A stretch of 64,000 nucleotides of DNA. Source: Paraphysoderma sedebokerense. Its lineage: Eukaryota; Blastocladiomycota; Physodermatomycetes; Physodermatales; Physodermataceae. The notes under the pieces are model-generated. The model saw only the letters and a list, made by a program, of their open reading frames with translations. It was not told the DNA's origin and did no database searches. Positions 47,482 to 58,843 of the stretch are shown here, piece after piece. The first letter of the stretch is position 1. Each line of letters starts with the position of its first letter. The stretch spans positions 1 to 64,000 of the forward strand of contig JAHLJZ010000087.1 of assembly GCA_025602915.1 (NCBI GenBank), written 5' to 3'. The translations under genes were made by a program, and so were the position numbers.

Positions 47482-47794
47482 ATGCCGGCGTTTCAGTAAA
47501 GTTTCATAATGCCATCTATAATCTATGTCAGTTGAGTTTGACATTGTTCTAGTCAGAATGTCGATGGTGATGAAGAAGTCACTTTTGAAGTACTAAAGCC
47601 TCAAGAGCCAATTCAAAAATATTTATTAGGATATGAACGTAGATGTGAACAAATGTACATTGATTTTGAATGCAATATTCCATGGAACTTTGGAAAAGTA
47701 ACAAGGTAATTGTTTCCTCAGGCAAGAGCAAGTTAGAACCATGGGGTAATCTTAAAGACTAATCGAAAATTTGCAACATCATCGGAAACAATAA
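47482..47794 (+). CDS. Small unrecognised protein, 67 aa, three exons
   Basis: Exons 47482-47495 (14 nt), 47553-47705 and 47758-47794 are joined by canonical GT-AG introns of 57 and 52 nt and keep phase throughout. The product begins MPAFHQNVDGDEEVTFEV, has KYLLGYERRCEQMYIDFEC and CNIPWNFGKVTRLIENLQHH, and ends KQ. It is charged, soluble and helical with three Cys. Not recognised as a family. Independent support is the phase match at both introns and the divergent promoter shared with the MRL1-like gene; the short length keeps confidence moderate. Confidence 0.5.
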
Positions 47795-48250
47795 ACACCA
47801 AGGTATTACAGGAAAATACACAGCAAGATTGTCTGATTCACTTTTTGAATATCAACCCCAAATGAAACGCTGCCAAAGAACGGGGATATCTCGGTCAGTG
47901 AGTCTTGGAGTTATCAACTCTTCACCTTCTAAAAATTAACTCTACCCAGAGTAAGGACATTAAATTTTCCTTGGGTGGAGAAAGAGTGTCGAGGTGTGAT
48001 ATTGATACTGTAAACTCGGTTGCCGCTTCTAAACATGCAATTTAATTTTTGTTTGGGCAGAGGCGTGACATGTTGTAACGACCAGTATTAAATCTTGCTC
48101 ATTGATAATGAAGATAGACTCGAAATGACTAAGTACACTGACTAAATATATATAAAAAAAACCGAGCGCCACCCACTTCGGTATCGTAACTTCATCTCTT
48201 GAACTAAAAATTTGCCATAGTCGAATTCTTTAAGGTGACGACTGGCGAAA
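47795..48250. promoter_or_regulatory. Intergenic: HEM13 promoter
   Basis: 456 bp, AT-rich. No conserved frame or named binding site recognised. Confidence 0.45.
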
Positions 48251-49711
48251 ATGGCCTCCAGGGTACCAATAATTCCTCGGCTTCTGAACCGGTTGCCTCG
48301 TCCTCTCAATCTTCGACTGTGAGCAGAAAATCTCATTTGTTTATCTCAATATTGCAGAGGAGCTAATTGACTGAGTGTTGAATTGTTTGTAGCATTCCGA
48401 ACCACCGATGTTTCTCAACTAGTCCGAATTCAACAAGCGCCTATTCGTCTCGTCGGCAGTTCAAAGTCGCGGCGGTTCTTCTAACCGGCATATCAGCTAT
48501 TGGTGCAGCTAGTTATTTTTCTCGAGAGAACGTTGTGAAGAGGAATGATTTGGTAAAATTAGTCGTTTACTTTGTTGTCATCTCGTCTATTAATTTGTTA
48601 TTGCTTTTGCTGTTGCAGTCAACCGCGGCTTATTGCGAAGGAAGGAAGACGACCAAGTCCAACAAAGCGGTAAGTAGATATTATTGAGATTACACCTATT
48701 CAATCAAACTCATGTTTTGGAATATCACGCTAGACGTCCTCATCAAGCGATATCGACCTTGCCGATACCAAAGTTCCGATGCGTGATCGCATGGCACATT
48801 TTGTTCATCAACTTCAGAACGAAATCACCTCTAAGATATCCGAAATTGACGGAACTCCGTTCCATGTTGACTCTTGGACACGCCCTCAAGGTGGCACTGG
48901 GGTTTCCTGTGTCCTTCAAGGTGGAAAAGTTTTCGAAAAAGCTGGTGTCAACGTATCTGTAGTTCATGGTGACCTTCCTCCCTCGGCTGTTCAGCAGATG
49001 CGAGCTCGTGGTAGGGATTTCAAGGGATTGGAAGAACATGGTTCTGTTCCTTTCTTCGCTGCCGGAATCTCTATCGTCGTGCACCCATGGAACCCGATGG
49101 TGCCGACAGTTCATTTGAATTATCGGTATTTCGAGGTTCAGAATCCAGAAAATCCCGACGAAGCTGTGACATGGTGGTTTGGAGGAGGTAGCGATTTAAC
49201 ACCTTCCTTCGTTTTCGAGGAAGACGCTGTGCACTTCCATCAAACTCTCAAAACGGCTTGTGACAAACACGACCACTCTTATTACCCGAGATTCAAAAAA
49301 TGGTGTGATGATTATTTTTACATTCCTCATCGCCAAGAATGTCGTGGCGTCGGTGGTATCTTCTTTGATGACCTGGATGACCGATCCCCAGAAGAGATAT
49401 TTAAATTCGCTCAAGATTGCGGGAAAGCATTCTTACCATCTTACGTACCAATTATCTTGAAACGAAAAGATTTACCATATACAGAAGATCAAAAGATCTG
49501 GCAACAAATTAGAAGAGGTAGATATGTAGAATTTAATTTGGTGTATGATAGGGGTACAAAATTTGGATTGGCTACTCCTGGGGCAAGAATTGAAAGCATC
49601 CTGATGAGTTTACCATTGACCGCTAGATGGGAATATCAGCAAAAGCCTAAGATCGGAAGTTGGGAGGAAAGATCGCTTGAAGTGTTGAAGAAACCAAGGG
49701 ATTGGGTTTAG
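48251..49711 (+). CDS. HEM13: Coproporphyrinogen III oxidase, oxygen-dependent, mitochondrial
   Basis: Converts coproporphyrinogen III to protoporphyrinogen IX in haem synthesis using O2. Four exons keep phase: 48251-48318, 48393-48552, 48619-48669 and 48734-49711, giving 418 aa. The N-terminus MASRVPIIPRLLNRLPRP is an Arg-rich presequence, followed by a hydrophobic stretch (VAAVLLTGISAIGAASYF), as in animal CPOX of the intermembrane space and unlike the cytosolic yeast enzyme. Catalytic-domain motifs: WTRPQGGTGVSCVLQGG, HGDLPPSA, HPWNPMVPTVHLNYRYFE, WWFGGGSDLTPSF, YYPRFKKWCDDYF, GVGGIFFDDL, RGRYVEFNLVYDRGTKFGL and SLPLTARWEY. Complete and confident. Confidence 0.97.
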
Positions 49712-51317
49712 ATCACAGATAAATGCGTTAGTCCTTGTTTTGATATCAATCTATGTATCTACTCTTTTTTCCATTAAGTGATATATCTGCAAAATATTTC
49801 CTATTGAAGAATACTTGATGGCTTGATTTTTCAACTAAAGATCAAAATACCTGAGTGAATCTTTTCGCTCAAATGGTGCTATAAACAATTGAGTGCCTGA
49901 CTCGCTTACTTAAAGTCTGATTTGATCAAGTAACGTTTATATAAAAAGAATGTCTCGGAGCGATCAATAGCAAATTGCTATCAGACGGACATTCAGCTCA
50001 CATACTTACATGGAATGTGTGGCGTGAAAACTGAGCAAATCAGGTTAGATTAGTTAATTCATATTATGGCAGTTCTTAGCGTTCGCCCTTCGGCTAATCA
50101 AAGCATCCAAATTCGAAACTACATGTGGAGGTTTCCTTTCAAGTAAATCACTAATGAGTTGCTGATGCAGTATGCACATGTATGCACGGAATGAAGTGCT
50201 GCGATCCGCCTGCGACAGCAGATCTCAGCAGATGTCATGAATGTTGGTACTGAAATCACTAATCAGAGAGTCTCAGTCGGGTAGACGAGTCTAATCACAA
50301 GTCTGATCGAGCAGAGCCGGCGAGGTGAGAGGTCCGGACTTTTTGAGGCACCTCCATCGATACAGTATCGATACTCCCTCAACGTGACAAATTGTGTAAG
50401 GACTTTCAATGCAATCATTCGTCATAGCGGATTCGGTGGCATGATGATTTTCATGCGGCGATAAAAGCAGGTCGTATCGTTCCCACTTGTCTGAAAACAT
50501 AGCCAAATAGTTTGTGAAGAGGCTACACTCAAAATATGGGTGATGTTACAGCACTACAATCGATGGCAGCTAGTTACACCCCCATAGCAGTGAATGCCCC
50601 TTTCGGTTTGCGCCTTCATGTTTTTATGTATCCACTGATATCCACTGGATCCACATCCGACAATAAACAAATCCGGACAATGGGAAGGGAATGCGAGGGT
50701 TTGCCACAAACGTGAATTCCCACGAAAACGCGCGATGGCAGTGACGGCCCCCTCAATATGGGCGGTATCATGATAACACATGTGAACTGGCACACAACGG
50801 GAACATGAGAGGAACATGACGAATGATTATAGTCCGGGATGCTTCTGACACTCCGAATTAGCGCTTTTATTATCGGACAAAACACTCTCGGCTGCCCCGA
50901 AACTGCTGTTTTTCCGCTATTTCATACGGAGTTTTCATCCTCTGCTAATTTCGTCACCATCGGCAAGGTAAGCAGTCTGTTCATGAATAGCGTTCACGGT
51001 AGGCTTTTGCCACCCGTGTAACATATTTAATCGTAATCCATTCAAACTGACTAAGTGTCTCTCCTTGAAAATTCGTTGTTTTCTCTAATGAATGATAACA
51101 AACCCGATTTTCGATGTCGTACAAATTTGTCCCGGTCTCCTTTCCTTTTATCCCAGAATACTCTTGACGGCTTTTTTACCGCCCGTCTGTCTACCTCTAA
51201 CTGTCATCAACACAAATTTAATTCATTCAACGCTTCGATTACAAATCGTCTGTTCATCAACCTACCGATATAATTTTCGGTGACATACCACTGCCTCACT
51301 ACAAGCACCACCTTTCG
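49712..51317. other. Intergenic region
   Basis: About 1.6 kb. Near 50630 there is a GTATCCACTGATATCCACTGG stretch resembling the words repeated at 1852-2017. No gene supported; longest frames on the minus strand (50554-50885) overlap each other and lack domain or codon character. Confidence 0.45.
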
Positions 51318-53289
51318 ATGGCTATGAGGAAATCTAGAAAGTTGAGACAAGGCCAGACTGGCTTATTAGACATTAAGCAAGTAACAGATGATGATACCCC
51401 GCCAGTATCACCGACGAAATTTACTCCGAATGCCGAGTTCCGGACTATGTAAGTTTCACAGTCAATTTTACATTTTTTACCTTGTTCCTTACTCAACTCT
51501 CAATTACAAGGGAGTACGAATTAACACCCACCGGCCAGAAATTCATTAGTGGGGTGATATTATGCATTTTATTCCCACTCTTCATCTTTATGGTCATTGT
51601 AGCGTTAGCTATTCGTTTAGGCGAAAGGCTATTTGCTACCTCATTCCTCCGTGATCTCTACCATGATATCCACTCTTCCGTCACGCTAGTATCCGGACCG
51701 GTTTCTAATGGACCCAAACTACCTGCGCATCCGCCCTTCATTGAGCTGATCGAATTCGAAATTATCAAAACTCCTTGGTTCATTTTTAGGATTGTAGTTG
51801 GCTCGGTGTTATTGGTTCTTAAGGGTGGTCTCACATGTGCCAAAATCCGAATCTTATCTGATTCGGAATTTGGCGATTACATTAATAAATCTCTGTTCTC
51901 TCAGTATCTGGTAAAGGAAAAAAGAGACGGAGAAACTATATATACCTTAACTTTAGATGAGATCGTCGGATTAGAAACTTGGACTGGGACATTCCTTTCA
52001 GGTAATTCTTCCGAGTACCGAGTTTTCGTGATTGCCAATTGATTGACAAGGTTTGGCGTGTTTATCACTAGGTTCGGTCACTATTTTTAAAAGAACACGC
52101 GAAGGTAAATTGATTCCCGTATCGATTACTCTTGAGAATGGTTGTACATTCTATCCCCGCACGTCACCGGAATGGAAATGGGCACTCTCAAAAGTTTTCG
52201 TTATGCAAGGCCTTGTATACGTTACTATTGTTGGGCGACATCCTCACCTACATTTCCCTTATGATACTATTAAGTATGGATCCGTTCGTTAAGTTAATAC
52301 TCAGGGGCCATTGAATAACTTTTGATATTATTTGTAGTGTTGTGACAAAACGGCACTTGCATCCCACGCATCCTCTCTACAAACTTCTGGCTCCTCACTT
52401 TCGATTTTCCATGGTTCTGAACATCACTGTATTGTCAGCCCCGAACAGCGTCCTTTTCAGCGATTACTGGAAACCATATGCAGCTCTTACGCTGGACAGT
52501 TCCGAAATATTCAACAAGCTTATGCATCGAGGGTGGGCGAAATGGTCATTTCCACGTTACCCGAATCTTTCCGAAGAATTTGTCTACGGTTACAGTTTAT
52601 TGAATTACTACCAATGTATTCGTCGATTTATCGCCCAAATTTCACCTTACATTCCCCGAGACGACTTCGTGTTACAATGGGGCAACGAAATAGCCAAAAA
52701 TCTGCCATCATTTCCTTCTGGAGAAGATTTAGTGAAAGACGAAACTTTATTTATTGATACATTGGCCATGATCATTTTTACGGTCTCGGTTCACCATTGT
52801 GCTGATCATTATTGTTTCAGTCATATGGACCACCGAGTACTCCCGTTTAGACTAAGAGTTCCGCCACCATCAGATCATTCTACTGCTATTGGATTAAATG
52901 AGAATGAATTAATGACAAGACTAGATTATTTAAAGGTAATAATTCTTTTCATTGTCTTACGCTGGAAATTGCAGTCATTAACAGAATCATGACTTGATTG
53001 TTTATTAGCAAGTACAATTTCATGTGACAGCAGTAAGTTCTCGGCTTCAATGCGCGTTTTCTAATGCATGTGCTAACATTCGTTCTAGGCATTCCCTGGA
53101 AAATGTTACTTTCCGCTCATAGTTGACGACACAGCTCTAGCAAAAGTGGATTACAAGTTCAACCACCCTGAAATGACAAGAGCACAAGAATCGTTCAAAT
53201 TGGACTTGATACTCACTAACAAATCGTTGGAAAAACAAGTTGGACCGGTAGTTCCCTTGGATGAGTTGGTCTGTAGTATAGAATTTTGA
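51318..53289 (+). CDS. Lipoxygenase-like membrane protein
   Basis: Six exons keep phase: 51318-51448, 51511-52001, 52072-52273, 52338-52935, 53009-53032 (24 nt) and 53089-53289, giving 548 aa. A transmembrane helix (GVILCILFPLFIFMVIVALAI) lies at about residues 57-77, and a second hydrophobic stretch (IFRIVVGSVLLVL) follows. The lipoxygenase-fold signature is GRHPHLHFPYDTINVVTKR then HPTHPLYKLLAPHFRFSM, matching H-x(3-4)-H...HP-x3-LL-x-PH. The second iron-ligand region SVHHCADH matches SAxHAAxH, with His in the fifth-ligand position as in some animal enzymes. The chain ends CSIEF, where lipoxygenases normally end in Ile. Spacing of the first histidines (H-x-H-x-H) differs from H-x4-H, so activity is uncertain. 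Shorter than typical (650-850 aa), with no PLAT domain. Confidence 0.7.
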
Positions 53290-53949
53290 GTGCTTGGTGG
53301 TATCAGTGAAATTCGTTTGCGCAGGAGGTGTTGTAAGCATAGAAAGTTTCTTGCGATCGAACAATTTTGAAAATTATGCCTTTTTATTTCGTATATCCAG
53401 GTTTCGCTTACTACTAATATAGATTTTTGCCTCGATGTTCCTTTGAACCTTTCTTATTCTCTAATATTGTAATAATTTCTTCATTTGTCTGTGCTTTTAC
53501 ACCCTTAAAATTATAAAAAAATCAGAAAATTGAAATGCAGGATAACGCCCCCGTTAGAACGCAGCTGTCTGTGGACCATGCTGCAACGAAGTAGGAAATG
53601 TTGACTCGCCGTGTCATCCCGGCAGATAAGAACATTACCCTGATAATCTGCTTATCAGCTCATTTGCAATTTAACATGGAAGAGTACATGATTATCAGAT
53701 TCTGAACTAAGAGTTGACCCCACTCTGAGCATGAAGCAATAATTTTTAACAACGATAGCGGTCCCGGTGTTGAATATCCACTTTTTAGGAAAAGATAAAC
53801 CTTTCCAACATTGTCTCAATCAGTTTTATCACTCAGATAATTGACTACCGGACAAAACGGAATTCTTTGTATCAGATGTTCCAATTAACGGGGTTCGTAC
53901 CGCCGTCCATGAATCCGGTATTGTGGAGGTACCAGTTTCGCCGCAGATT
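53290..53949. other. Intergenic region
   Basis: About 660 bp beyond the lipoxygenase-like gene; nothing recognised. Confidence 0.4.
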
Positions 53950-54229
53950 TCACGCGAGGTCCTTAATTATCAACTTATCGGACTGGACAAGTAATTTATC
54001 GATGTCGGCATAACCAGATAGAATTCGGCATTCGGTTATGTTTGAAGTTAACGAACAATAGGTGCATGCCAAATTTCCCGGCAAACCATTGAAGGTTATC
54101 CTACCTTTGCCGTAACCATTGGCAGAATCAGTTTAAGTTGTTTCGTTCGGGCTTGATACTTAGTTCAATGATATCTCCCCATTGGACTTGCCTTGTCCAC
54201 TGTACCTTTTCGACCTCGGAAGAACTCAT
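53950..54229 (-). CDS. Possible small two-exon gene, 74 aa
   Basis: Exons 54160-54229 and 53950-54104 keep phase across a 55-nt GTATCA...AAAG intron. The product starts MSSSEVEKVQWTRQVQWGD and has RITFNGLPGNLACTYCSL and ILSGYADIDKLLVQSDKL before the stop. Codon-like composition and the matching phase support it. Only 37 bp separate its ATG from that of the divergent carbonic anhydrase gene, which argues against two full promoters. Not recognised; a remnant is equally possible. Confidence 0.33.
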
Positions 54230-54266
54230 TTTCTAATAATCTATAACCTGGAAAAAGGTGTCCAAC

Positions 54267-55265
54267 ATGAGAACGGAACAGCTTGTTACTGTACCTCCAA
54301 ATTCTGGGGACTTGTCGTGTCTTTTAGAAGCCAACAAAGAGTGGGCAGAGTCTATTAAACAGACATGTCCGGAAGTGTTTAGTGAAACTGTTAAAGGTCA
54401 GAATCCTAAAGTGTTGTGGATTGGGTGCGCGGATAGTAGAATTCCAGTTGCGCGGGTTACAGGCGTTGGTAAGCAAACTTGTTTCGTTTTTCTCCGATAG
54501 TCAAGATTCTGGTGAAGATTATAGAGGAGAAGCAAGTTTAATTGGAAATTTTAGAGAGCTTCCGATTGAAATGATTAGGACAGTTTATCTGACGTTGATC
54601 AAATCGTTGTGTTTGTTCTATTTTTATACTTGTTCCGCGTTCTCGACCGCGGACTGTCCGCCACTCATTCCAACATGGTTGAACAATCTCGGTTTAGGTC
54701 CCGGTGAACTCTTCGTCCATCGTAATGTAGCAAACTTATGCCTTCCAAACGATCTCAATCTTCTATCGACCTTGGCTTATGCCGTAGATTATTTAAAAGT
54801 TGAACACATCGTTGTAGCAGGTCACTACGAGTGCGGAGGTGTGGCTGCCGCGTTATCTTCCCAGTCATATGGGTTGATTGATCATTGGATCAAAGCAATT
54901 AAAGATGTGTATCATAGAAATAAGAAAAGAATACAAACATTGCAAAGTGTGAAGGAAAGGGCTAGGTTGTTGGTTGAGTTGAACGTCGCAAATTCGGTTT
55001 TTGAATTGAGTAGATCTGGAATTGTTCAAGGGGCATGGTAAGTTATGTTATGCCTTTTTTTTCAGTCATCAATTAAGAGACTGCGTCCAAATAGTCCAAA
55101 TATGTGGGTGGCTCCAAGTATTAACGATACGGTTATAATAATAGGAAACGGGATCAGCCCTTAAAGTTGCACGGTTGGGTGTATCGTTTAGAAGACGGAA
55201 TACTTGAAGATTTGGGCATCAATATCAACAAGATTGACGATGTACCATTGGAATACAGGGTGTGA
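54267..55265 (+). CDS. Beta-carbonic anhydrase, compact paralog
   Basis: Three exons keep phase: 54267-54468, 54698-55037 and 55145-55265, giving 220 aa. Starts MRTEQLVTVPPNSGDLSCLL at a normal beta-CA N-terminus, with GCADSRIPVARVTGVG, FVHRNVANLC, HYECGGVAAAL and the C-terminal HGWVYRLEDGILED. All zinc ligands (Cys, His, Cys) and the Asp-Arg dyad are present. It is highly similar to the gene at 35538-37480: its two introns lie at the same sites, and the last two exons have the same lengths (340 and 121 nt). The pair therefore comes from gene duplication with introns, not retroposition. The first intron (229 nt) is open in frame for much of its length. No obvious targeting peptide, so probably cytosolic. 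Confidence 0.94.
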
Positions 55266-56237
55266 CGGCTCATCAAGTGCTTTTTCATAAGTGTTTTATA
55301 GTGGCCCCTTTTCAATGTCAATTAAACAAAGTGTCGTCTACGAAATGTCAAATTAAAGCGATAGCTTATTTTTCAGTCGCAGATGCGGAATTCACCTGAG
55401 GCCCGATACCTCAATCTGTTTTGCTATATTAAAATTTCTAAATGATGTGAGCATGTCGTTGATCCCCGACTCATGATGAGACGACCCTTTTTCCGTGATC
55501 GGAGCTGCTTAATGATCGTTTAAGAAAGACAGTCGGGTATATAGCTAGCCAAAATAAATATTGACTCGGTGATTTGTAATAGATTGAAATTTGGGTTCTT
55601 TGGTTGGAATTCTTTCATGACTTTTGATCATGTTGATTTGCCGCGGAGGTCGTTGTTAGCACATTAACTTTGGAGAATGCAATTTAAAGGCTGAGTAAAA
55701 CTTAATATGAGTGTTGACGAATCTTCCATTGCTCGTAATATTTGATTCAAAGCAACGGAAAAGAAGCGGCTCGGTCTCGGGGAGATCTGATGAGATGGGA
55801 CGAGATGATATGGGACGAGCTTAAAGTGGCAAAGCACCCACATGGAGGGGATATTGGATTGTTGATGGGTTGAAATTGATAATTTGCAATGTGGCGAGCG
55901 ATTTCAAGGAGGAGGAGTGAGCAGGGATGATGGAGGAGGTATTGTCTCTGTATTGTCGCTGCCATAATCGGTTTCAATGCCCTTGTCTCCGGCCGGTTCC
56001 ACTTTTGCGGGGCGGAACCAACGACGTAGCGGTGACGTCACTCCGTTCACAGCGGTTCCGGACGATTTCCATCTCAATATATAGACGGAAGAGAAAATTG
56101 CGATTCCCAATTCCATAAATGGACTTTTTATGAGCGTATTCTCAGCTCTGTGCACAAAGCGTCTCTTGTGATATATTTCCAGACACAACAGCAACAGCAG
56201 CAACCGTCTTGTCGAAGCAGCAGTCATCCTGTCCGCC
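55266..56237. promoter_or_regulatory. Intergenic: PTP promoter
   Basis: About 970 bp; includes a perfect CRE (56033-56040) and a CAA/CAG-rich stretch near 56185-56205 in the presumed 5'UTR. No gene supported. Confidence 0.5.
56033..56040. promoter_or_regulatory. CRE-type palindrome TGACGTCA
   Basis: Perfect CREB/ATF site 198 bp upstream of the tyrosine phosphatase start codon, inside a locally GC-rich patch. Confidence 0.5.
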
Positions 56238-58103
56238 ATGTTCAACGGCGCACTCTGCTCTCCCACAACCCTCGTCCCGCCCTCTCTATCCCCATCGAAG
56301 CGAAGGAGAGAATCCGCATCCAGGAAATCCGCACCAAAGCTGCAAAGATTCAAATCTCTTGTCCTTCTTCCGCCGCCGCAAATGACTTTCATCTCAAACT
56401 ACTTGCGAGTCCTCTCGACTGCATCGGCCCCTCCATCCTCTGTCAACAAAATTGAGGGTGTTATGCCTCATTTTTTGAAACAGCTGTCGGTATATAAGGA
56501 CCAGGACGGCTATGTACAAAGTGTTTTCACAGTATGTTGACGATATTTTTCCTTTTTTCTTGTGTAAGATCCCTCCTTCGTGAGAGGCGGTATTTGTTTA
56601 TTTATATTACTTGGATGTCGTGTTGCTTAGTCATGGGCGGTTTATAAAGGAAAAAAGACTGACGATGATTTGTTTTATCCTTGCAGGATATGAATAGGCA
56701 GGAGGGTCTTAAAATAGATCAAGAATGTAGTAAATTAGGTTCACCTTACTGTATGTTGACAGGGTTGTCCAAAGTTTGTATGTTGAGGAACCGTTACAGC
56801 AACATCATTCCTTGTAAGTTTGCCTCTTTTCCTTTTTCTGTTCGGTTCTTGATGTATTGGTTTAGTATGCTAATTTATTGCTGGGTTGTTTAAGTCGATC
56901 GAAATAGAGTGGTGCTGGCCGATTCTGTACAGTCTATACCCGGTTCAAGCTACATCAACGCCAGCGTTGTCAACCTACCGCATCCTCATCTTTTGAACGA
57001 TCCATACTCTCCAAATACAGACGGTGTTATGCGACAGTATATATCTACTCAGGGCCCACTACCAAACACTTTTGGTGATTTTTGGGCCATGATTTTGCAG
57101 GAAAAGTCACGGGCTATCGTGATGGTAACACTCGAAGAAGAGAGGGGAATGGTACGACTTTGTTTTTGTTCTACTCAAGTTGTAAACATTTCTCTTTTCT
57201 TACCACAGTTGTATCAACATCTGCAGCGAAAATGTGACAGATATTTTCCAACATCGGAACAACCCAACTCAGCATATACCCGCCCCAACTCGACATCAAT
57301 CCATCTCAACTTACTTTCCGAATTCCGTTTCAACGCCTCACCTGTTCCATCGACGTTTGAGTCCACATTTCGAGATGCATATATCAAGTATCTTCGAAAG
57401 CGATACCCTGGTATTCATAACGATGGAATTAGGAAGTTGTTAACCGGTCTTAGCAACGTCTTCCTGAGGCAAATACGTATCGTCCGGACCATCGCAGGTG
57501 TAGCCCCGGAAAATTGGCAAGATGGAATAGAAAGCTGGGTTACCTATCAATTGCAGTTTTTGGGATGGCCTGACCATGGTGTTCCAGAAGATCCGGCCGA
57601 GGTTGTCAGTTTAATGGAAGTAGTCGAATTTGTGAGGTCCGGAGCTGCTGACGTAGAGTTCAATACCGGAGTAGTGGGCTGTACAAAGGAAGGGCCCACT
57701 GTTGTTCATTGCAGGTGACTATTGATTGTTTCGTCCTTTGGTATATTGCCATTCGGTTACTTACTTCAACTGGTTTGTCTGCAGTGCCGGCGTGGGTCGA
57801 TCTGGAACTTTTATCACTGTGGACTATGTATGTTCAGAAATATGGCGTACTATTCTCTCCTCTCCGAACGATTTAAATGCCATAAAAGACGATATTATCC
57901 TTTCCACTGTTAAGTGGCTGAGGACTTGTCGTGTGAGCATGGTACAGAGTGTGGTATGTTGCCTTTGTTAGCATCAATTATCACCATTGTGTACTCATTT
58001 TTTTTTGGATATTACATTGTTGTAGGATCAATTCAAGTTATGCTACAAAGGACTCTTGTGTTACCTTGATTCTGTCTGCTCAAGTTCGCCGGCAGAGCTC
58101 TAA
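56238..58103 (+). CDS. Classical protein tyrosine phosphatase
   Basis: Dephosphorylates phosphotyrosine in proteins. Six exons keep phase: 56238-56531, 56687-56813, 56895-57151, 57209-57714, 57785-57953 and 58026-58103, giving 476 aa. Residues 1-75 are basic and Ser/Pro-rich. The catalytic domain shows RYSNIIPFDRNRVVL, SYINASVV, YISTQGPLPNTFGDFWAMI, the WPD loop GWPDHGVP, the P-loop HCSAGVGRSGTF (Cys near residue 394, split by an intron after the first base pair of its Ser codon) and a Q-loop TCRVSMVQSVDQF. The typical KNRYxNI pTyr-recognition loop reads RNRYSNI. About 100 residues are inserted between the KCDRYFP beta strand and QLQFLGWPDHG, compared with PTP1B. Start is the ATG after 5'UTR repeats. 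Confident family call; yeast counterparts are Ptp1/Ptp2/Pyp1. Confidence 0.92.
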
Positions 58104-58843
58104 CGTAGAACTTACCAACCTTGTTTCATTCACATGTCGGCACATCCGATTCTTCTCGGTACTAGTCGAACGCCGAAATTTCACACTTATAAACCTCATC
58201 TTCTCTGTACCGTCTTTCACGATTTACCGTTGAGATATTCTCGTGTCTCTACTCTTCAATTGATATATCAACCAATTCTCTAACGCCGTCTCCCAAAACA
58301 TCGATGGGATAATAACTTCTGTCTTCACCCTTAATCTAACGATCTATTCCATGTTTCCTTTGTTCTTCGTTGTTCAACATATTTACCCCTTTTTTTTCGT
58401 TGTCCCTATTGTAATCACCGACTAAATCTTTAATTGAAAAAATCAGCTTAGATTACAACCGCTGTGTGTGTGATATGGGTGTTGTAGAGTTTGTTTTGGT
58501 TGGTATTGTAAAGAGTTGGGTTTCCCTGGGGTAATAACTGTATAAAGGTGATGTGAATTCTGTAAAATTTGTAGGGATCTGTAGAATTGTATGTTGTGTG
58601 GAATAAACTAAAAGTGTCCAATTGGAGAACTTTAAAACTAAATGCTCTGGTTTTTGAAACCATTATCATATCTACATGGTCTATTGCCGAAATTGAATAC
58701 AAGTTGGGCAGATTCTCAAACTCCGACTTGAGTGTCAAGTTTTAGATATCTTCATAGCGGATAGAAACAATGGTTCTAACTTCGCCTCCTTCATTCTATT
58801 CAGTTTATAAAAGTGAATTATCATCTTGAAATGCGCGAAGGAT
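58104..58843. other. Convergent 3' intergenic region
   Basis: Between the phosphatase (+) and the RWDD2-like gene (-). AT-rich, with no gene supported. Confidence 0.45.

Noticed and set aside
50554-50885. Two overlapping minus-strand frames of 87-89 codons
   Set aside because: They overlap each other in different registers and show no domain or splice support.
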